Shown: piece after piece, positions 11,737 through 24,299 of the stretch | Layout of the letters: the number at the start of each line of letters is the position of its first letter | Numbering within the stretch: position 1 is the first letter of the stretch | NCBI RefSeq assembly: GCF_030272615.1 | Contig: NC_081413.1 | Coordinates: 445,886,538-445,950,537, forward strand | Direction: 5' to 3' | DNA: 64,000 nt | From: Cryptomeria japonica | Lineage: Eukaryota; Streptophyta; Pinopsida; Cupressales; Cupressaceae | Notes under the pieces: model-generated | The model's input: the letters and a program-made list of their open reading frames with translations, nothing else | What the model was told of the DNA's origin: nothing | Databases searched by the model: none | Position numbers and translations under genes: made by a program

Positions 11737-12360
11737 CTATGGAAGGTAACCAATGGTAGGGAGGTCAAGTCCCTCATCGTCAAGTGCCATTTCCAGGTTT
11801 TCACTTTCAGATACACCCTTTGTTTTCATTTTTTGCTCATCCAAAGGTGCCTCAAAGAGGTTTTCACCTAGGGAATCATGATTATCTTTTTTGCGGCTAA
11901 GGGCATTGACCTGACTCCAAAGTATCAGGCCCCAGTCTATGAGTTCAGGATGGACAAGATGTAGCTCGTGTGAGGTGGAAGGGGGTATGGTGGAAATTCT
12001 ATTGAGGTGAGTGTCAAAGAAGATATTATTTTCATATTCATAAGGCATTTTGTGGAACTCCTCTTCATCAGTGCTTTCGATGTACAAAGAAGGACTAGAA
12101 CAGGCACCAGCGATAGTAATCTTAGGCACCGGTGTGTACCCCAAGCCTCTGTTGTATTTGTAGGAGATAGGATTTATGGGTGCTTTTCTTCCTTTCTCCT
12201 CTGGTCCCAGACCATGTCCTTTGTAACCCATTTTTTCAACTATCACTGATGCTTTTGGATACATTTTTTTGGATATTCTTGCTGGATCTTCATCCTCTTC
12301 CCGGTATAGCCATGAAGAGATATTTTCTTTGAGGCTCTCTTCATCAAGTGGGCCCCATTG
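11737..12360 (-). pseudogene. gypsy D G-patch region
   Basis: The minus-strand frame from 12264 contains MGYKGHGLGPEEKGRKAPI and YKYNRGLGY, matching the glycine-patch that plant Tat/Ogre-type gypsy polyproteins carry between protease and RT. The rest is acidic and low in recognisable structure. A stop separates it from RT at about 11735. G-patches bind RNA and helicases; the role in the element is unknown. Confidence 0.8.
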
Positions 12361-13210
12361 CTAGAAGGTGGTGTTTTGGCATTGGATGACTAGTTTTAGG
12401 TCCTTTTTGAGCTCTTTCGGTTTGCCAAATGACTTAGGAGAGAGAGGGAGGTTTCCTATTAATAAGACATCCTCCAATTTGTATTCTCTACAACCATTGT
12501 CCAAGATCTTGATTTGATTATTTGGTTGGGATGAAGTGGAGGCAACATTTGATGTGTCAGATGGAGGTGTTGGTGAGGGTCTATTTAGTGGGCAATGATA
12601 CGGATGCTTCCCCTCTAATAGTTTGCAATATTGAAAAGGTTGGGGATCACCTTTGATAGTGATCTCTCTTCCATTATAGGGGAATTTGATGCATTGGTGA
12701 TAGGTGGAGGGTACGGCCTGCAAGGAGTGAATCCATGGTTGCCCGAGGAGAATATTGTAGGGGAGATCAAGATCTAGTACTTGGCAAGGGGTTTCAATTG
12801 TAATAGGTCCCACTTGAAGAGGTAAGGTGATCATGCTCATCGAAACTCTCTCTACATCATCATATGCTTTTATGGTGATCCTTCCTGATGTGTCTACCAA
12901 GTCCTCAGAAAGTCCTGATTGTTTTATTAACTTATATGTACATAGATTAAGTTTGGATCCACCATCTATCAAAATACGTTTGACCTTGTGTTTTTTGGAT
13001 AAGGGCTTCAATGTGAAAAGGTTTGTTGTGATCTTCATCTACAGGAGCATCTTTGGAGGTAAATACAAGGTGCTACTGGGCAACAAGGTTTCCAATAAGA
13101 GCTTGGAATTGAGTAGCATTGATGTTATCAGGAACACGGGACTCAAGGAGGGCTTGTTCCAAAATTTCCTTATGCACAGGGGAAGTCTTGAGAAGTTCTA
13201 GAATGGAAAT
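12361..13210 (-). pseudogene. gypsy D protease
   Basis: Aspartic protease. RILIDGGSKLNLCTYKLIKQ holds the catalytic Asp-Gly-Gly-Ser (family DTG/DGGS), with flap region ITIKAYDD and second half LDLPYNILLGQPWIHSLQAV followed by YHQCIKFPYNGREITIKGD. The frame 13038-12361 is open for 226 codons, so protease is intact in itself, but it is cut from gag by a stop near 13040-13210. It would process the polyprotein inside the particle. Confidence 0.85.
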
Positions 13211-15481
13211 CTATGCAGGGGTCTTCCCAAGTTGGTCCAGGAGGTCATATTGGCGGGTGGAAGACATGGGTGGGGGCTTTGGTGGGGGAGGAACTCCTTG
13301 GATGGTGACTTTTCCTCGATGTGTGGTTATCCTAGCAGGGTTTGGTCTGATTTGGGGAGGGGGATGATTAACTCCTTGTATAGTTATGACATTAACATGG
13401 TTGTCTACGAGCTCGATGCGACCCACTAAAGAGTCAAAGCTATTTATGTGATTGGTGTAGTCATAACCCACTGTGTTAGATGATGAGCCTTTTCCTTTAT
13501 CATGCTTCAGGAATGGTTCTTGGTACATTTTAAGTTTGTCATTATTATTACTAGGTTTTGCATTTGCTACTACAATCTCACCCCTATCAATGAGATCTTG
13601 TATATAGATTTTGAGCTTCATGTACTTTCGTGTGTCATGTCCCTTTATACGATGATACTCACAATACTCATCCTCATTATACCATCTAGGTTTGGGTTGA
13701 TTGGGGTCAAACAAGTGAGTGATTGGAAAGACCACTGCGCCTTCTTGAACAAGTTTTTGAAACACCATTTCAATAGGCTCAACAAGAGGAGTGAAATCTC
13801 TTGGAGTCTTGTTATTTGATCGGGGTGGTCATCCCTTGTTTGAAACATTGTTGTCAGGCTTTTGTGATTGATTTTGATTGTTTTAATTATTGAATTGATG
13901 ATTATTGGTGGTGGAGTTTTGGGGAGCAACCATTGTTTGGACCCACTTTGCATCAGTTACACCATCATTGACCATGTTTTTGTTTTTAGACCAGAATTTT
14001 GGCTTGTCGTTATGATAAGAGGAAGAACTTTGTGTCAATTTCTGGTAATGTTTCAAGGTTCCTTCCTCCAACAACACATGTTCAAGAGCGAGGCCCTTTT
14101 CAGTCAATTTTTGGAAGGATTTGATACATTGGGATGTCAAGGGTCTTGAAAGTTCAGGCACCAAGTTCTTTTGAAATAATTCAATTTGATGTTGTTCTGG
14201 CATGTCCCACTGGAATTTCTTGATAAGATGTCACCATCTTTGTAGGAAGTTGGTGAAAATCTCTCCGAGCCTTTGTTTTGTGTTACATAGGTCCATCATA
14301 GAAACGTCATTAGCCATGTTGTAAGAATAGTGGGCCACAAATTTCTCTACCAAGTCTGGAAAGGAGACAATGGAGCCTCATGGTAGAGATGAGAACCATG
14401 CCAAGGCATCTCCTATGAGACTCTTGGGAAAGAGTCTGCGAAGATACAGGTCACTATAGGAGACTTCTTGACATAAGATGTGAAATTCCCAGACATGGTC
14501 ACATGGGTCTCCTTTGCCCTCATACTTGGTGAATTTAGGGATCTCAAATCCTGGATGGTAAGGTGCAACTGATATGGATGGGTCGTAAGGACAAGGAAAA
14601 AATTCCTTAAACAAGTAAGGTTTTCTCTTGTTAGTCCCTTCTTTCATGTCCTTGATGATATTTTTCATGTCTTGAATTTCCTTGATGAGATCTTGTTGTG
14701 GAATTTGATAATGATGAATTGTATTTGCCCCAAGAATTGAATGAGTCAAGGAAGGTGTACCACCACCAATGTATTGATGTGATGAGGAGGCAGGAAAATG
14801 GGATGTGAGGACTGATGTCGCAGGGATTTGTGTGATAGTTGGTTGCAGTCTACAAACTGTTGTGGTGGGATTGAGTACGACCAGGATAAAATTTGTGACA
14901 TTGTTGGCGGGAAGGGAAGTTTGTGGAATAGAAATATGTGGTTTAATAGAAGGAGGTGCCATAGAAATGGGTTGGAGAATAGATGAGATTGGATTTGATA
15001 GTGGTATAGATGGTAAAGAGAAAGGAGGTGGGATGAAGACCATGGTGGGAGGCACCGCGGGTGGCATTGATTGAGTTTGGATGATTGGTGGGGCTGCAAT
15101 TGATTGAGTTTGGATAATAGGTGTAGCACTTTGTGAGGGAGCAAGGTCTCCTTGTAGTTGATGGCCGAGGGTGGATTTATCAAATTCGGGTGGAAGTTGA
15201 GCTCCATTTTCAAGGAGAGTCTTTAGAAGTGCAGTAGGATTGTGCTGGATGAACTTTTCAATCATCTCTTGGTTATAAGAGTCTGTTAGAAAAGTTTGCA
15301 CTTCTAGGGAGAGTTCATCTTGGCTAACCATGTTAGGATTTTGGCTTTGATCTTGATTGCTAGGTTGCCCACTTTGTGTAGGATCTTGTTTGAGATATTC
15401 ATATAGGACACTAATGTCTAGCATGCCATATTGTTGTTCAGCCATCTTTTTCTTTTGGGATTGAGTTGTGACCATCCACAA
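13211..15481 (-). pseudogene. gypsy D gag
   Basis: Starts at an ATG (15481) shortly upstream of MAEQQYGMLDISVLYEY, followed by a Pro/Gln/Ser-rich linker. The Retrotrans_gag core then begins FEIPKFTKYEGKGDPCDHV and SYSDLYLRRLFPKSLIGDAL. A break at about 14205-14378 and another near 13770-13883 shift frame. The C-terminal part reads YCEYHRIKGHDTRKYMKLK, a degenerate zinc knuckle (C-X2-H...GH...) common in Tat gag. The whole would be about 700 residues. It forms the particle shell in the cytoplasm; here it is broken at two or three places. Confidence 0.85.
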
Positions 15482-17797
15482 ATAACCTTAGAAAAGATTG
15501 GAGGAGGAAATTTATGATGAAAGGAGTTAGTAAGATATTTGTGGAATTTTGGATTTTGTCTTTGATGACAAGGGATTTTTTTTATTGGTGGGGTTCTTGG
15601 ATTAGAGCCCGGATTTGATTAGGATTTTACACCTTAGTCCTTGGATGAGGATTTTAGGTGGTGGATGAAACCACAAGCAAGGTAATGACCAAGTTGGGTA
15701 GAATTTAGATATAGGAATGATGATTAAAAATCCTCTCTTACACCAAGGGTTGACTAATGACCCTAAGCAAAGTAAAGATGCAAGTTAAGAGTCTTGATTG
15801 ACTCAAAAAGGATTAGGCAAAAGGTACTTGGAGAGGATTCTTCTCCAAGCATGAGAGCCAATTGATTAATGATGAGGTCTAAATGAAACTTCACAAGGCA
15901 TGTAGCCTTAACGTGAGGTTAAATTGGATTAGAGGATGATTGGATTTGGATTTTGATAATTGATTTGATAATGGTGGGAGATTGATTTGTTGTGCTAAGT
16001 CCTTAGGAAATTTGAGGATGATTGATGGAGGAGGTATGATAGTGATGGCTTAGAAGAAACTTGATGACTAGGTTGTTCTTTGTATGAACATGACTCAATG
16101 GAGGATTGATTCGAATGGCAAGTTATATGAAGGGACACGACCACCCTGATTTGGATGATAGTTGGTGTTTCAAAGGACAAACTTGAATGTTAATGGAGAG
16201 GACGGACTCTTAGCTTCTCTCTTAGGCTTATGAAATATGGGATGGATGGAGCTTTGACACAATTTTGGACTTTGTGTGGGTAATGACCTAGACAATTGTT
16301 TGTGTCTTGACAAGTGTTTTTATGCAAAGTGTTTGGGGATAGTGATGTGTCTTTAGTCTACTCTTGGCAAGTATATACCAAACAAAGTAAACACAATGAT
16401 CAAATGCATATTATCTCAAAGAAACTCATGCTCATACAAAACATTCTTAAGGCTGGCATGAACAATAGTCATTGGATCCCAAATGGTTTCCTAGCTACGC
16501 CTACCCAGAGCGGACACTTAGATGCTTGACCCCACTGGCTCCCCTCCATGGCACTCACTTCTCTAGGGCAGCCAAGCATCAATTCACATGAAAAATCCTC
16601 ATGGAAAACTTTGTTTCTCTACTAGGGGCCATAAAAATATGGGTGACTTCGGAGGTCCGACCTCCTGCACCAATGAATAGAAGGTTTTTGGCCACTATGC
16701 ACAAGGTGTTTAGTATGGCTTCCCATTAGGAGCTACCCTTCATAGTTGCACAAGAGAAATTGAGGCCTATAGCCCAACGAAGCACCAAGAACTTAGTAGT
16801 CACGCAAGCATGATTGAGATCTCTAAGATCCTACTAAGCATCCAATGTGAGAGTGAACTCTCATATAGCCCCAAACATTGACCCTTTCATAGTCAATGGC
16901 CTATTTATTATAGTGAGTTTGGAACCCTAGGTCTAGGTGTACTCATTTGGGTCGTTCCCCTCTTACCTTGTCAAAGAGCAAGTTGGGAGGGTAGGGCCAC
17001 TAAAGGTGAACACAAACAAACTAGAAAAGTGCCAAAGGTTTGGATTTCTAATTGTCTAGATAGACAAGAGCATAATCTCCTACTTTCACACTTTCCACAA
17101 ACACAAAAGACAATGATTCATTTACCCCCTAATTAAGCCTAAGTGCCCAAAAACTGAAAACACACGGTTTAATTGAATCTCCAAGGCAACCTGCAAAACC
17201 ACTTGGTTAGTAGTTTCAAAATGAAGTCTTTGACAACCATAGATTTGATTGATGAATCCTTTACCAAATGAGATCTGCAAACACTTGTTAGATTGTCAAA
17301 ACATCAAAAAACTCCTGATCTTGAAAAAGCTCTGAAATTTGACTGTCTGAAATTTGGAAAAACCTCCCAAAAACTAGATTTTGCATTATTACTCTTAGAA
17401 GTCTGAAACCCCTCTCAAACATCCTGACAATATATATATAAAACTGCTAAAAAAACTCTCTATTTTTTATACAAGTAAACAGAAATAGAAACTCATATGA
17501 GTTATTCTATAGGCTCATATGACAAATCCCAGATAACCATACGATAGAACACAAAAACTCGTACTATGCAAGACAAAAATTCATACGAGTTCCAGTATAG
17601 AAGACAGAAAGCAGAAAGAAAAGAATCAACACAACATATATACATAAACTCGTACAAGTTTTCTCAGTGGTCCATACGACAAAAGAAACAGATTTGTTCT
17701 ATGTTAGATAGAAACTCGTACGAGCTTTCGCGTTGAAGCGGAACTTGTGACAAAAATTCATAAAAACTTGCAAAAAGAGGTTAAATTTAGGGATGTG
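15482..17797 (-). other. gypsy D 5' leader with CGTACG/CATATG palindromes
   Basis: 2.3 kb between primer-binding site and gag, without a sustained ORF. The part at 16780-17150 is homologous to the leader of element E at 49180-49590 (shared blocks on AAGCATGATTGAGA, GACAAGAGCATA, TCATTTACC). At 17491-17724 there is a series of palindromic or near-palindromic 12-mers: ACTCATATGAGT at 17491-17502, ATTCATACGAGT near 17579, ACTCGTACAAGT near 17648 and ACTCGTACGAGC at 17713-17724. See findings. Confidence 0.65.
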
Positions 17798-17815
17798 GGT
17801 CCCACTGGGTGTGCC
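17798..17815 (-). promoter_or_regulatory. gypsy D primer-binding site
   Basis: The minus strand reads TGGCACACCCAGTGGGAC a few bases inside the 5' LTR, resembling TGGCRCRCCCAGTGGGAC tRNA-complement sites of plant gypsy elements. Confidence 0.75.
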
Positions 17816-17819
17816 AAAA

Positions 17820-19089
17820 TGAAGCAAGGTGGATAGGATTGTTAATATGCAAATCAAACACTAAAAACATAAGAAGATGAAGAATAAACCAAATCACATA
17901 AAAATAACATGAAGACGATGCTTATACCTTGCTATCTTACCTTCTCCTTCAGATGGAGCTTGATGAAGTGAAGGTGCCTTTGGATGATGCTCCTCTTGCT
18001 TTCTTGATGTGGATGGCTCTCCTATATTATGCACAAATGAGATGGACCTTGAAGGGTGATGGGGATGAGATGATTAAGTATGGATGAGAGATGATGTTGA
18101 CATGGTAAGGTTTCTAAGATGATTAAGTATGGATGAGAGATGATTTTGACATGGTAAGGTTTCTAAGATGATTTTCCTAAGCTCAAAAGGGCAGCATAAG
18201 ATTACTAAGCTTGGAGATGAATAATGAAGGGATGGAGTCCTCAATTTATAGGAAGAGGAGAGGATAAATGGATGGCTAGGATGGATTCAAGATAAAGGGC
18301 TACGATTGCTTGTGAGCTCACACAAGGCCCAAGAGAGGGTGTGGAGACCAAGAGATATGCCTTAAAGGCATTTCTTGTCTCCACACTCCTCAAGGTACAT
18401 TGGGAAGACTTCCCAATGTGCCTTGAGAAGAGCAAGGGATGGGACATTCCTTGAAGAATGGGAAGGAGGAATTTAAAATTCTCCAAAAAGGGATGATCAT
18501 GGGGGTTGGAGGAATAAGAAGGAATTAAAAATTCCTTGGGAGAGGAGATGCCTAGAGGAATGTGAGATTTTGAAAATCTCACATTCACCTAGGAAAAGAG
18601 CATTTAAAGCTAGTGGTTGGATGGAAGGGACAAGGGGTTGACTTTTTTACTAATCATGATGATTAGTCACTAGAAACTCATTAGGAGGGGGATTAAAGGA
18701 AAGGTTAGGTGAGATAAGATTTTTAGGAGGATTTGACTAGGAGAGAGAATGAGAGGAGGGAATAAAAGATTAGAAGAATAAGGTTAAGTGAGTTTAGGGA
18801 GTTTCTAGAAGACTTTATTAGGTTAATGATGAATTAAGAAGATGATTTATAGGAATCATGTAGGTTAACTAATTAATTGAAATTAATTAGCTAAGAGGAA
18901 GATTTGTGAGGATTTAATTTTTTAGAAGAATAAAGAAAGGGATTGATTTATTAAATAAATCAGTCACATACTATAGTGATAATATTAATTATATTTAATT
19001 AATATTGAGGAGAATTTGAATTAACATAATTAATTATTTATGCGAGTAATTAAAAATAATTACAATAATTATTTTTAAGTGTCTACACT
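17820..19089 (-). repeat. 5' LTR of gypsy D
   Basis: Same ends and body as 5744-6949. It contains an additional tandem duplication around 18060-18170. Confidence 0.9.
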
Positions 19090-19104
19090 TACTCATCGTC
19101 CCAC

Positions 19105-20343
19105 TTAGACTGAGAGAGCCTATGATGAACTCAAAGTCAAGTATAAAGCCTCTGTGGCAAAAAGAAGAGAGTATGCTAAGAAACTAATGGAGCTTACTAA
19201 AAATAGTTCTTCTGATGAAGCAGACATGGATGCCCTAGTTGAAGAAGTTGAAAAAGTAAATGAATCTAATGCCAACCTGAGAAGGGAACTAGAAGGATTG
19301 ACTATCAGAATGTGTCAAGAGCTTGAGAACCAAAGGAAAGTTGAAGATCTAGTAAAAGACAAAGATCATGAGATCTCTAAGCTAAAGCAAAAAATCAGTG
19401 CCCTTACTGCTCATCTCCAAGAGAGTAAAGTGGAAAAAAATAAATGCAAGGTGAACTAAAAATGGCTATTTTTGAGAATGCAACCTTGAAGGAATATAAT
19501 CCTTCTATTTCCAAAGAACTTACTGAGACAAAGGAGATACTTGCCAAATTCAATCAGAGTACTACTAAGCTAGAGAAAAAGCTTGAATCAACAAAACCGG
19601 TAAAGAATACCATTGGACATGGTTTCTCCGATTATGAGGAAGGTGAGACCTCTAGAAAAAAAGATGAAGCATCAAAGAAGCAACCAAAATCAAAGGATAA
19701 AGGTAAGAAAATTTTTAAACCTATTTGCTTTAATTGTCTCAAGGAAGGACATACTTCTAATGTGTGTAGAAATACAACCTACAATAATTTTCCGTATTTT
19801 CTAAACAATAAGCCTAGATCCAATAGATTCAATGGAAACTGCTATGCATGCAACACGTTTGGGCATAGAGCATTTGAATGTAGGTCTATTTTGTACAACA
19901 CTAGGAGATACCCTCTAATGACTCAAGGAGTTATCACAGAACCCACTGTGAACCGAAATCCAAACCAGTATAATTCCTATGACCATCAGTCAGGTGGTGG
20001 TGGCTATCAAGTGGCAACTGGTTGGAGAGCAACCTATTTGATTTGTCATGGTAGTGGTCACACTACTCCAACATGCAGAAGGAAGAATGGTAGTATGAAC
20101 AATGGACCATGGAGAACACCTAGAATGGTATGCTATCATTGCAACAAACCGGGACACACTACCAGAACCTGTAGAATGAGAAAGAACCTATCGGATAATA
20201 TATGGATCACTCCAGAAGGGAAGATTGATGTTGAAACTATTCAAGTGGGAATGAATAAAACATGGAAAAATAAACTCGAAGAAGTATCACAAGATGAACC
20301 AATTTTTGCACCTAGTGTGGAAGTCTCTGAACTGGCAAACTGA
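19105..20343 (+). pseudogene. element C gag: coiled coil plus CCHC zinc knuckles
   Basis: The first frame (to 19456) is a Lys/Glu-rich heptad-like segment (ELKVKYKASVAKRREYAKKL; DHEISKLKQKISALTAHL). After a stop at GTGAACTAA and a frame change, the second part (19444-20343) has a basic linker and then zinc knuckles CFNCLKEGHTSNVC, CYACNTFGHRAFEC and CYHCNKPGHTTRTC. A fourth, ICHGSGHTTPTC, has its first Cys replaced. Copia gag normally has one or two knuckles. The upstream UBN2 domain is missing, either displaced with gypsy D or never present. It would bind element RNA in the particle. Confidence 0.8.
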
Positions 20344-20790
20344 GCTTCAGAAAAGCTTAGGTGGAACATATCGGTGAAATATTTGAACCCCCAGTTTATA
20401 TCGGTAAAAACCTTAATCGGTATATGTTACCTATCAATCAACAATATATTTTGAAGTGGTAAAAGGAAAAATTAAGGTTTGTATCCTAGCAGAGGAGAAT
20501 TTATTATGGTAGGTGAAAGATCGTTTAAAAAGGATTTTTGATGCCATTTTCACTTATCTATTTTCGAGTGAAGAATTTTCAAGTGCAGAGTGATAAAGAG
20601 AAATTCATCAAGCGATTCAAAGTGAATTCAAAATCTTGTAGAAGAATCTAAAGATCATTTTCAATCAATCAGACGAAGAACACCAAAGCGGTAATCCAGC
20701 AATCGAAGTGGTGTGTTGTGAACAACATTGCAAAACCCTAAATTTCAAAGTGTGAAGGTATTTCTCAAAAAAAAATTCTATCATTTGATC
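20344..20790 (+). other. element C spacer between gag and the unknown ORF
   Basis: AT-rich spacer with several CGGT-containing segments and no ORF. It occupies the place where pol would begin. Confidence 0.5.
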
Positions 20791-23700
20791 ATGGCTCCTG
20801 CATCGCACTCCAGTCCTAGTGCACCTGTAGACTCAATGAATTTTATTTAAAAGAAGATGAAATGCAATGCCCTATCCTAGATACCCATTGGAGTCATAGT
20901 TGAGGAAGATATTTCATTTTATATTGATTGCAAATTGGAAGACCTAGGATCCCTAGTGATCCATTCTCGGCTAGGTCTATTCTTTGGGGATGACAAGAAA
21001 ATCAAACTGGAATATAGAATCCTAGAGAGGAAGAAACTACACAATGCAGTTTATTTTCTTGAAGAGTTCATAGAAGATCACATCCACATCATCTTGAGCA
21101 GAGTACATGGTGATAAAATGTACCTCGAGTGGATGCATGATATCACATCGAAAGAAATTCATGTCATCACCAGTTTCTGTAACACTGGTGAGGTGCCAGC
21201 TTTAAGGAAGGTCATCAAGACTGAAATGACTAAGCTCACTGGCTCTCTGAGTGATCAACGAGGAATGACTGTCAACCCCATCAAAGATGACTTGGTTAAG
21301 TATGCTTGCATGGTGATCAGCTACCGGGTGTTTTATGCTAGCAGAATAAACTCTGTCCCCACTACTGGAGTGAATGACACCTAAAGAATGATTCAAGAAG
21401 ATGCCTTTTTTCACTTATGTACTTGCTTGCAAAAACAATTGGTATTGAGCCTAAAGTCCATCAAATAGGACAATTCTCTAAGGTTCAGTTTTGGACAGCT
21501 TTTGACTGGCCTATTTTTCTACTTTCAGGGCTATTTTCCTGGAGTAGGTGATATTCAATGGTCTACTGACCAACCGGTCACTAAAAAAATTAGGGAAAGT
21601 CTCCAAGTGGTGGGAACCAGATTTCCTAAGGTTTTGAATAAATATTTTGATGAATTCAGGCAGAAAATGAGCCAAAGGATGAGAATTTTTGGAGATATTG
21701 TAAAGAAATATGAAGATGACATCTGCTTTATCATAAAGGTAGATGAATGCATAATGGAAGCAGTAGAGCCAAGAAAGGAAGTAGTAGAACCTATGGGGTA
21801 TGATGTAATGTATGACATGTTGGATGGATATGCCTCTACCCTGATTGCCTCACCCTTAGATTCTAAGAAAAAGTGAACCGGCACCTACTTAGAAAGGGTA
21901 ACACCGGTTGAAGATCCTATAATGAAAAAAGGAAAGGCAGTGCCATCAATGTCGGCACTGGCTACCTTAGCTAGCCAAAAAGTGACCAAGTGGTCACCTA
22001 CCAAGAAGAAACTAGAAGTTGCACTCGCTAAAGTATTTGAGAGGAAGCGGAAGACTAAGAACAACTCACCGGAGTTAGAGGATACCGAACTGGAAGTGCA
22101 GCCTAAGAAAACCACACAATCAAGCAAGAAGACTAAGTCTACCGGTAATGCATCTATATCATCAGCACTGGTAAATATAGACATCTCTTCTTATAAGCCT
22201 TTGACACATTGTCAAATGACTTTAAAGAATATTAAGAGAAAGGTCCTTGATGACTTAAAATAATATTTTGATGATTTGTCTGATAATGAGAGCGAAGAAG
22301 TAGAGCAGGAAATGAAAAAATATCTATGTGTTAATTGTCGGTCGCCATTTGAAATTAGATTAGTGACACCTGATTCCATATATAATTCTTTGGACATTAA
22401 ATAGAGAATTGCCATTGAGAAAGAACAGGAAATAAGGGAGAAAGTCTTTGCTCAGTACTTTCCTGATGCCTCCAATTTTGAATTGTTTGAGATAATAAAC
22501 AAGAATAAAGGTCTCTTCTTCATGAGATGAAGAAGACTCAGGCTGCTAGAAGGTAGAACCTCTGAAGTGGAGAAGGACACTCATCTACATGCCAAAGCTG
22601 TTGCCTGGTTACATCAAGTGTCTGAGGCCAACAAGAAGGCCGAACAAGAACCTAACCTATCCTCATCCAAACCAAATGAGGTATTTGATGGTGAAGGAGA
22701 TAGAGTTATAGAACAGGTTGACACTATTGATGTTGATGCATTGGATGTTGAGGATGTCACTCTAGACACAGAGAAGGAAAAGGTTGATAAGGAAAAAGCA
22801 GAGAAGGAGAAACAGGATGAAGAAAAAGTAGAAGAGGAGAAACTGGACAAGGAAAAGGCCGATAAGGAGAAAGCATAGAAAGAGGAAGAGAAAAAGAAAG
22901 AGGTAGAGAAAAAGAAAGAGGAGGAGAAAAAGAAAGTGGAAGACAAGAGGAAACAAGAAGAAGAAAAGAGACAAGAAGAGGAGAAGAAGAAAGAAGAGGA
23001 GAAGAGGAGAAGAAGAAAGAAGAGGAGAAAAAGGAGGAAGAAGATAAGAAGAAGGAAGAACTAAAGAAGAAACAAGAAGAGGACCAAAAGAAGAAAGAAG
23101 AAGAAAAGAAAAGAGCAGTAGAGGAGAAGGAAGCAGAAAGAGCCAATCAATTGGAGACTCCCAAGGCAATCGACGGTCAAGCCAAACCGGTTGACATCGC
23201 CAGTCCTATTGATCTCCAATTTGTAGATGAATAAGAGTTGCTTCAAAGCATAAAGCTTGCACATGAATTATTGGAAGAATTGAGGAGGAAGAAGGAGCAA
23301 TTTGTTATTCAAATTGTAGTTGACACTCCTACTAGTTTGATTCCCAGTACTAAGTTTCCCAGTACCAATTCCTCTATGTCTAAACTAAAACTTTTATGTA
23401 CCATTGTAGAGGACCAGGTCCAATGCCTGGAAGAAGTTGATGAAGCAAATGCAAAGAAGAAGCATGAAAAGGCACTCAACACTACCTTAGTCAAGAAACT
23501 GAACGAGCTCCGGTCTCACCTTCAGAAACAATAGATGGATATAAGTGTTGCTATGGATGAGGGAAAACTACCATTGAGCAAAATCAACCAACCCCATCTA
23601 TTTTGCGATGATGTGCTCACACGAAAAGATAAACTCCAATCAGATTTGCAGGCATACATAAGCAACTTCAAGATGCCATATGATTCCTTCACCACATATG

Positions 23701-24017
23701 GGCAAAGAGTTCATCATTATTAGCTTTAGTCTGCCAGGATAGAATTAGAGATCAAAAACCAATCAAGAGATTTGCAGGAGCTCCAACTAGTCTTATTACC
23801 CAGACTACAAATTCTTCAGAAGTGCTTTCTCAATCTGGAAGCCGTAACCGTAACTCAAGAGATGAGTACCATTGATGCCATGGAAGAACAAATATCTTAG
23901 ATGCAAACTGAAAGTGAGGTTGCTACCTCATTACTTGAGTCATGGTCATTAGCCATGAAGACTTTTTTGTAGGATTTTAAATCTGTTTTTGACAAGTTTC
24001 ATTCCCTATTGTCATAA
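20791..24017 (+). pseudogene. element C long ORF of unknown function
   Basis: A single frame from the ATG at 20791 (MAPASHSSPSAPVDS) runs about 2.1 kb with scattered stops, changes frame once in a Lys/Glu-rich stretch (about 22880-23160) and continues to TAA at 24015-24017, some 1,075 codons in all. N-terminal third: globular-looking, with LGSLVIHSRLGLFFGDDKK and SYRVFYASRINSVPTTGVND. Middle: basic, with SQKVTKWSPTKKKLEVALAK. Then KEKADKEK-type charged repeats predicted to be coiled coil, and a helical C-terminus (IELEIKNQSRDLQELQLVLL). I recognise no enzyme motif. Position after gag and before the polypurine tract says it is the element's own second gene, perhaps an accessory or structural protein. 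Confidence 0.6.
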
Positions 24018-24299
24018 ACATTTACTCAATTTTATTGATAATGAGAAACAAGGGTTATTTTGAAGTACTTTGTCATTGTTCACAAAGGGGGAGTAGTATT
24101 TAAAATTTTGGTGAATGTTACCATTTCATGTATACTTTCATGTTACCTCTTTAAGGGAGTAGTATACATTGTAATTTCTACAAAAGGAGTAGTGTATATG
24201 CTTAGGGGGAGTAATTTTGCATATGACATATTTTTGTTGTAAAAACACTTAGATGTCAAAATTTTCCTAAGTGTTGCCATCAATGCCAAAGGGGGAGAT
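24018..24299 (+). promoter_or_regulatory. element C 3' region with repeated purine tracts
   Basis: Several GGGGGAGTAGTAT-like copies lie at 24085-24215, then the polypurine tract CCAAAGGGGGAGAT at 24287-24299 directly before the 3' LTR. The phrase ATCAATGCCAAAGGGGGAGA is shared with element B before its LTR. Confidence 0.75.

Larger units (their letters stand above)
5744..19089 (-). mobile_element. Ty3/gypsy Tat-lineage element D
   Basis: LTRs at 5744-6949 (3') and 17820-19089 (5') are highly similar. On the minus strand the interior reads leader, gag, protease, G-patch, RT, RNase H, second (archaeal-type) RNase H, integrase and a long 3' untranslated part. The G-patch and dual RNase H are marks of Tat elements. 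It inserted into element C. The flanks do not give a clean 5-bp duplication (GAAAA against CTTAC), though CTTACT occurs at both 5725-5730 and 19090-19095, so a rearrangement at one edge is possible. Confidence 0.9.

Noticed and set aside
22614-23264. Long minus-strand Ser/Phe/Leu-rich open frames
   Set aside because: They are the complement of the Lys/Glu-rich coiled coil of the element C ORF; composition explains the openness.
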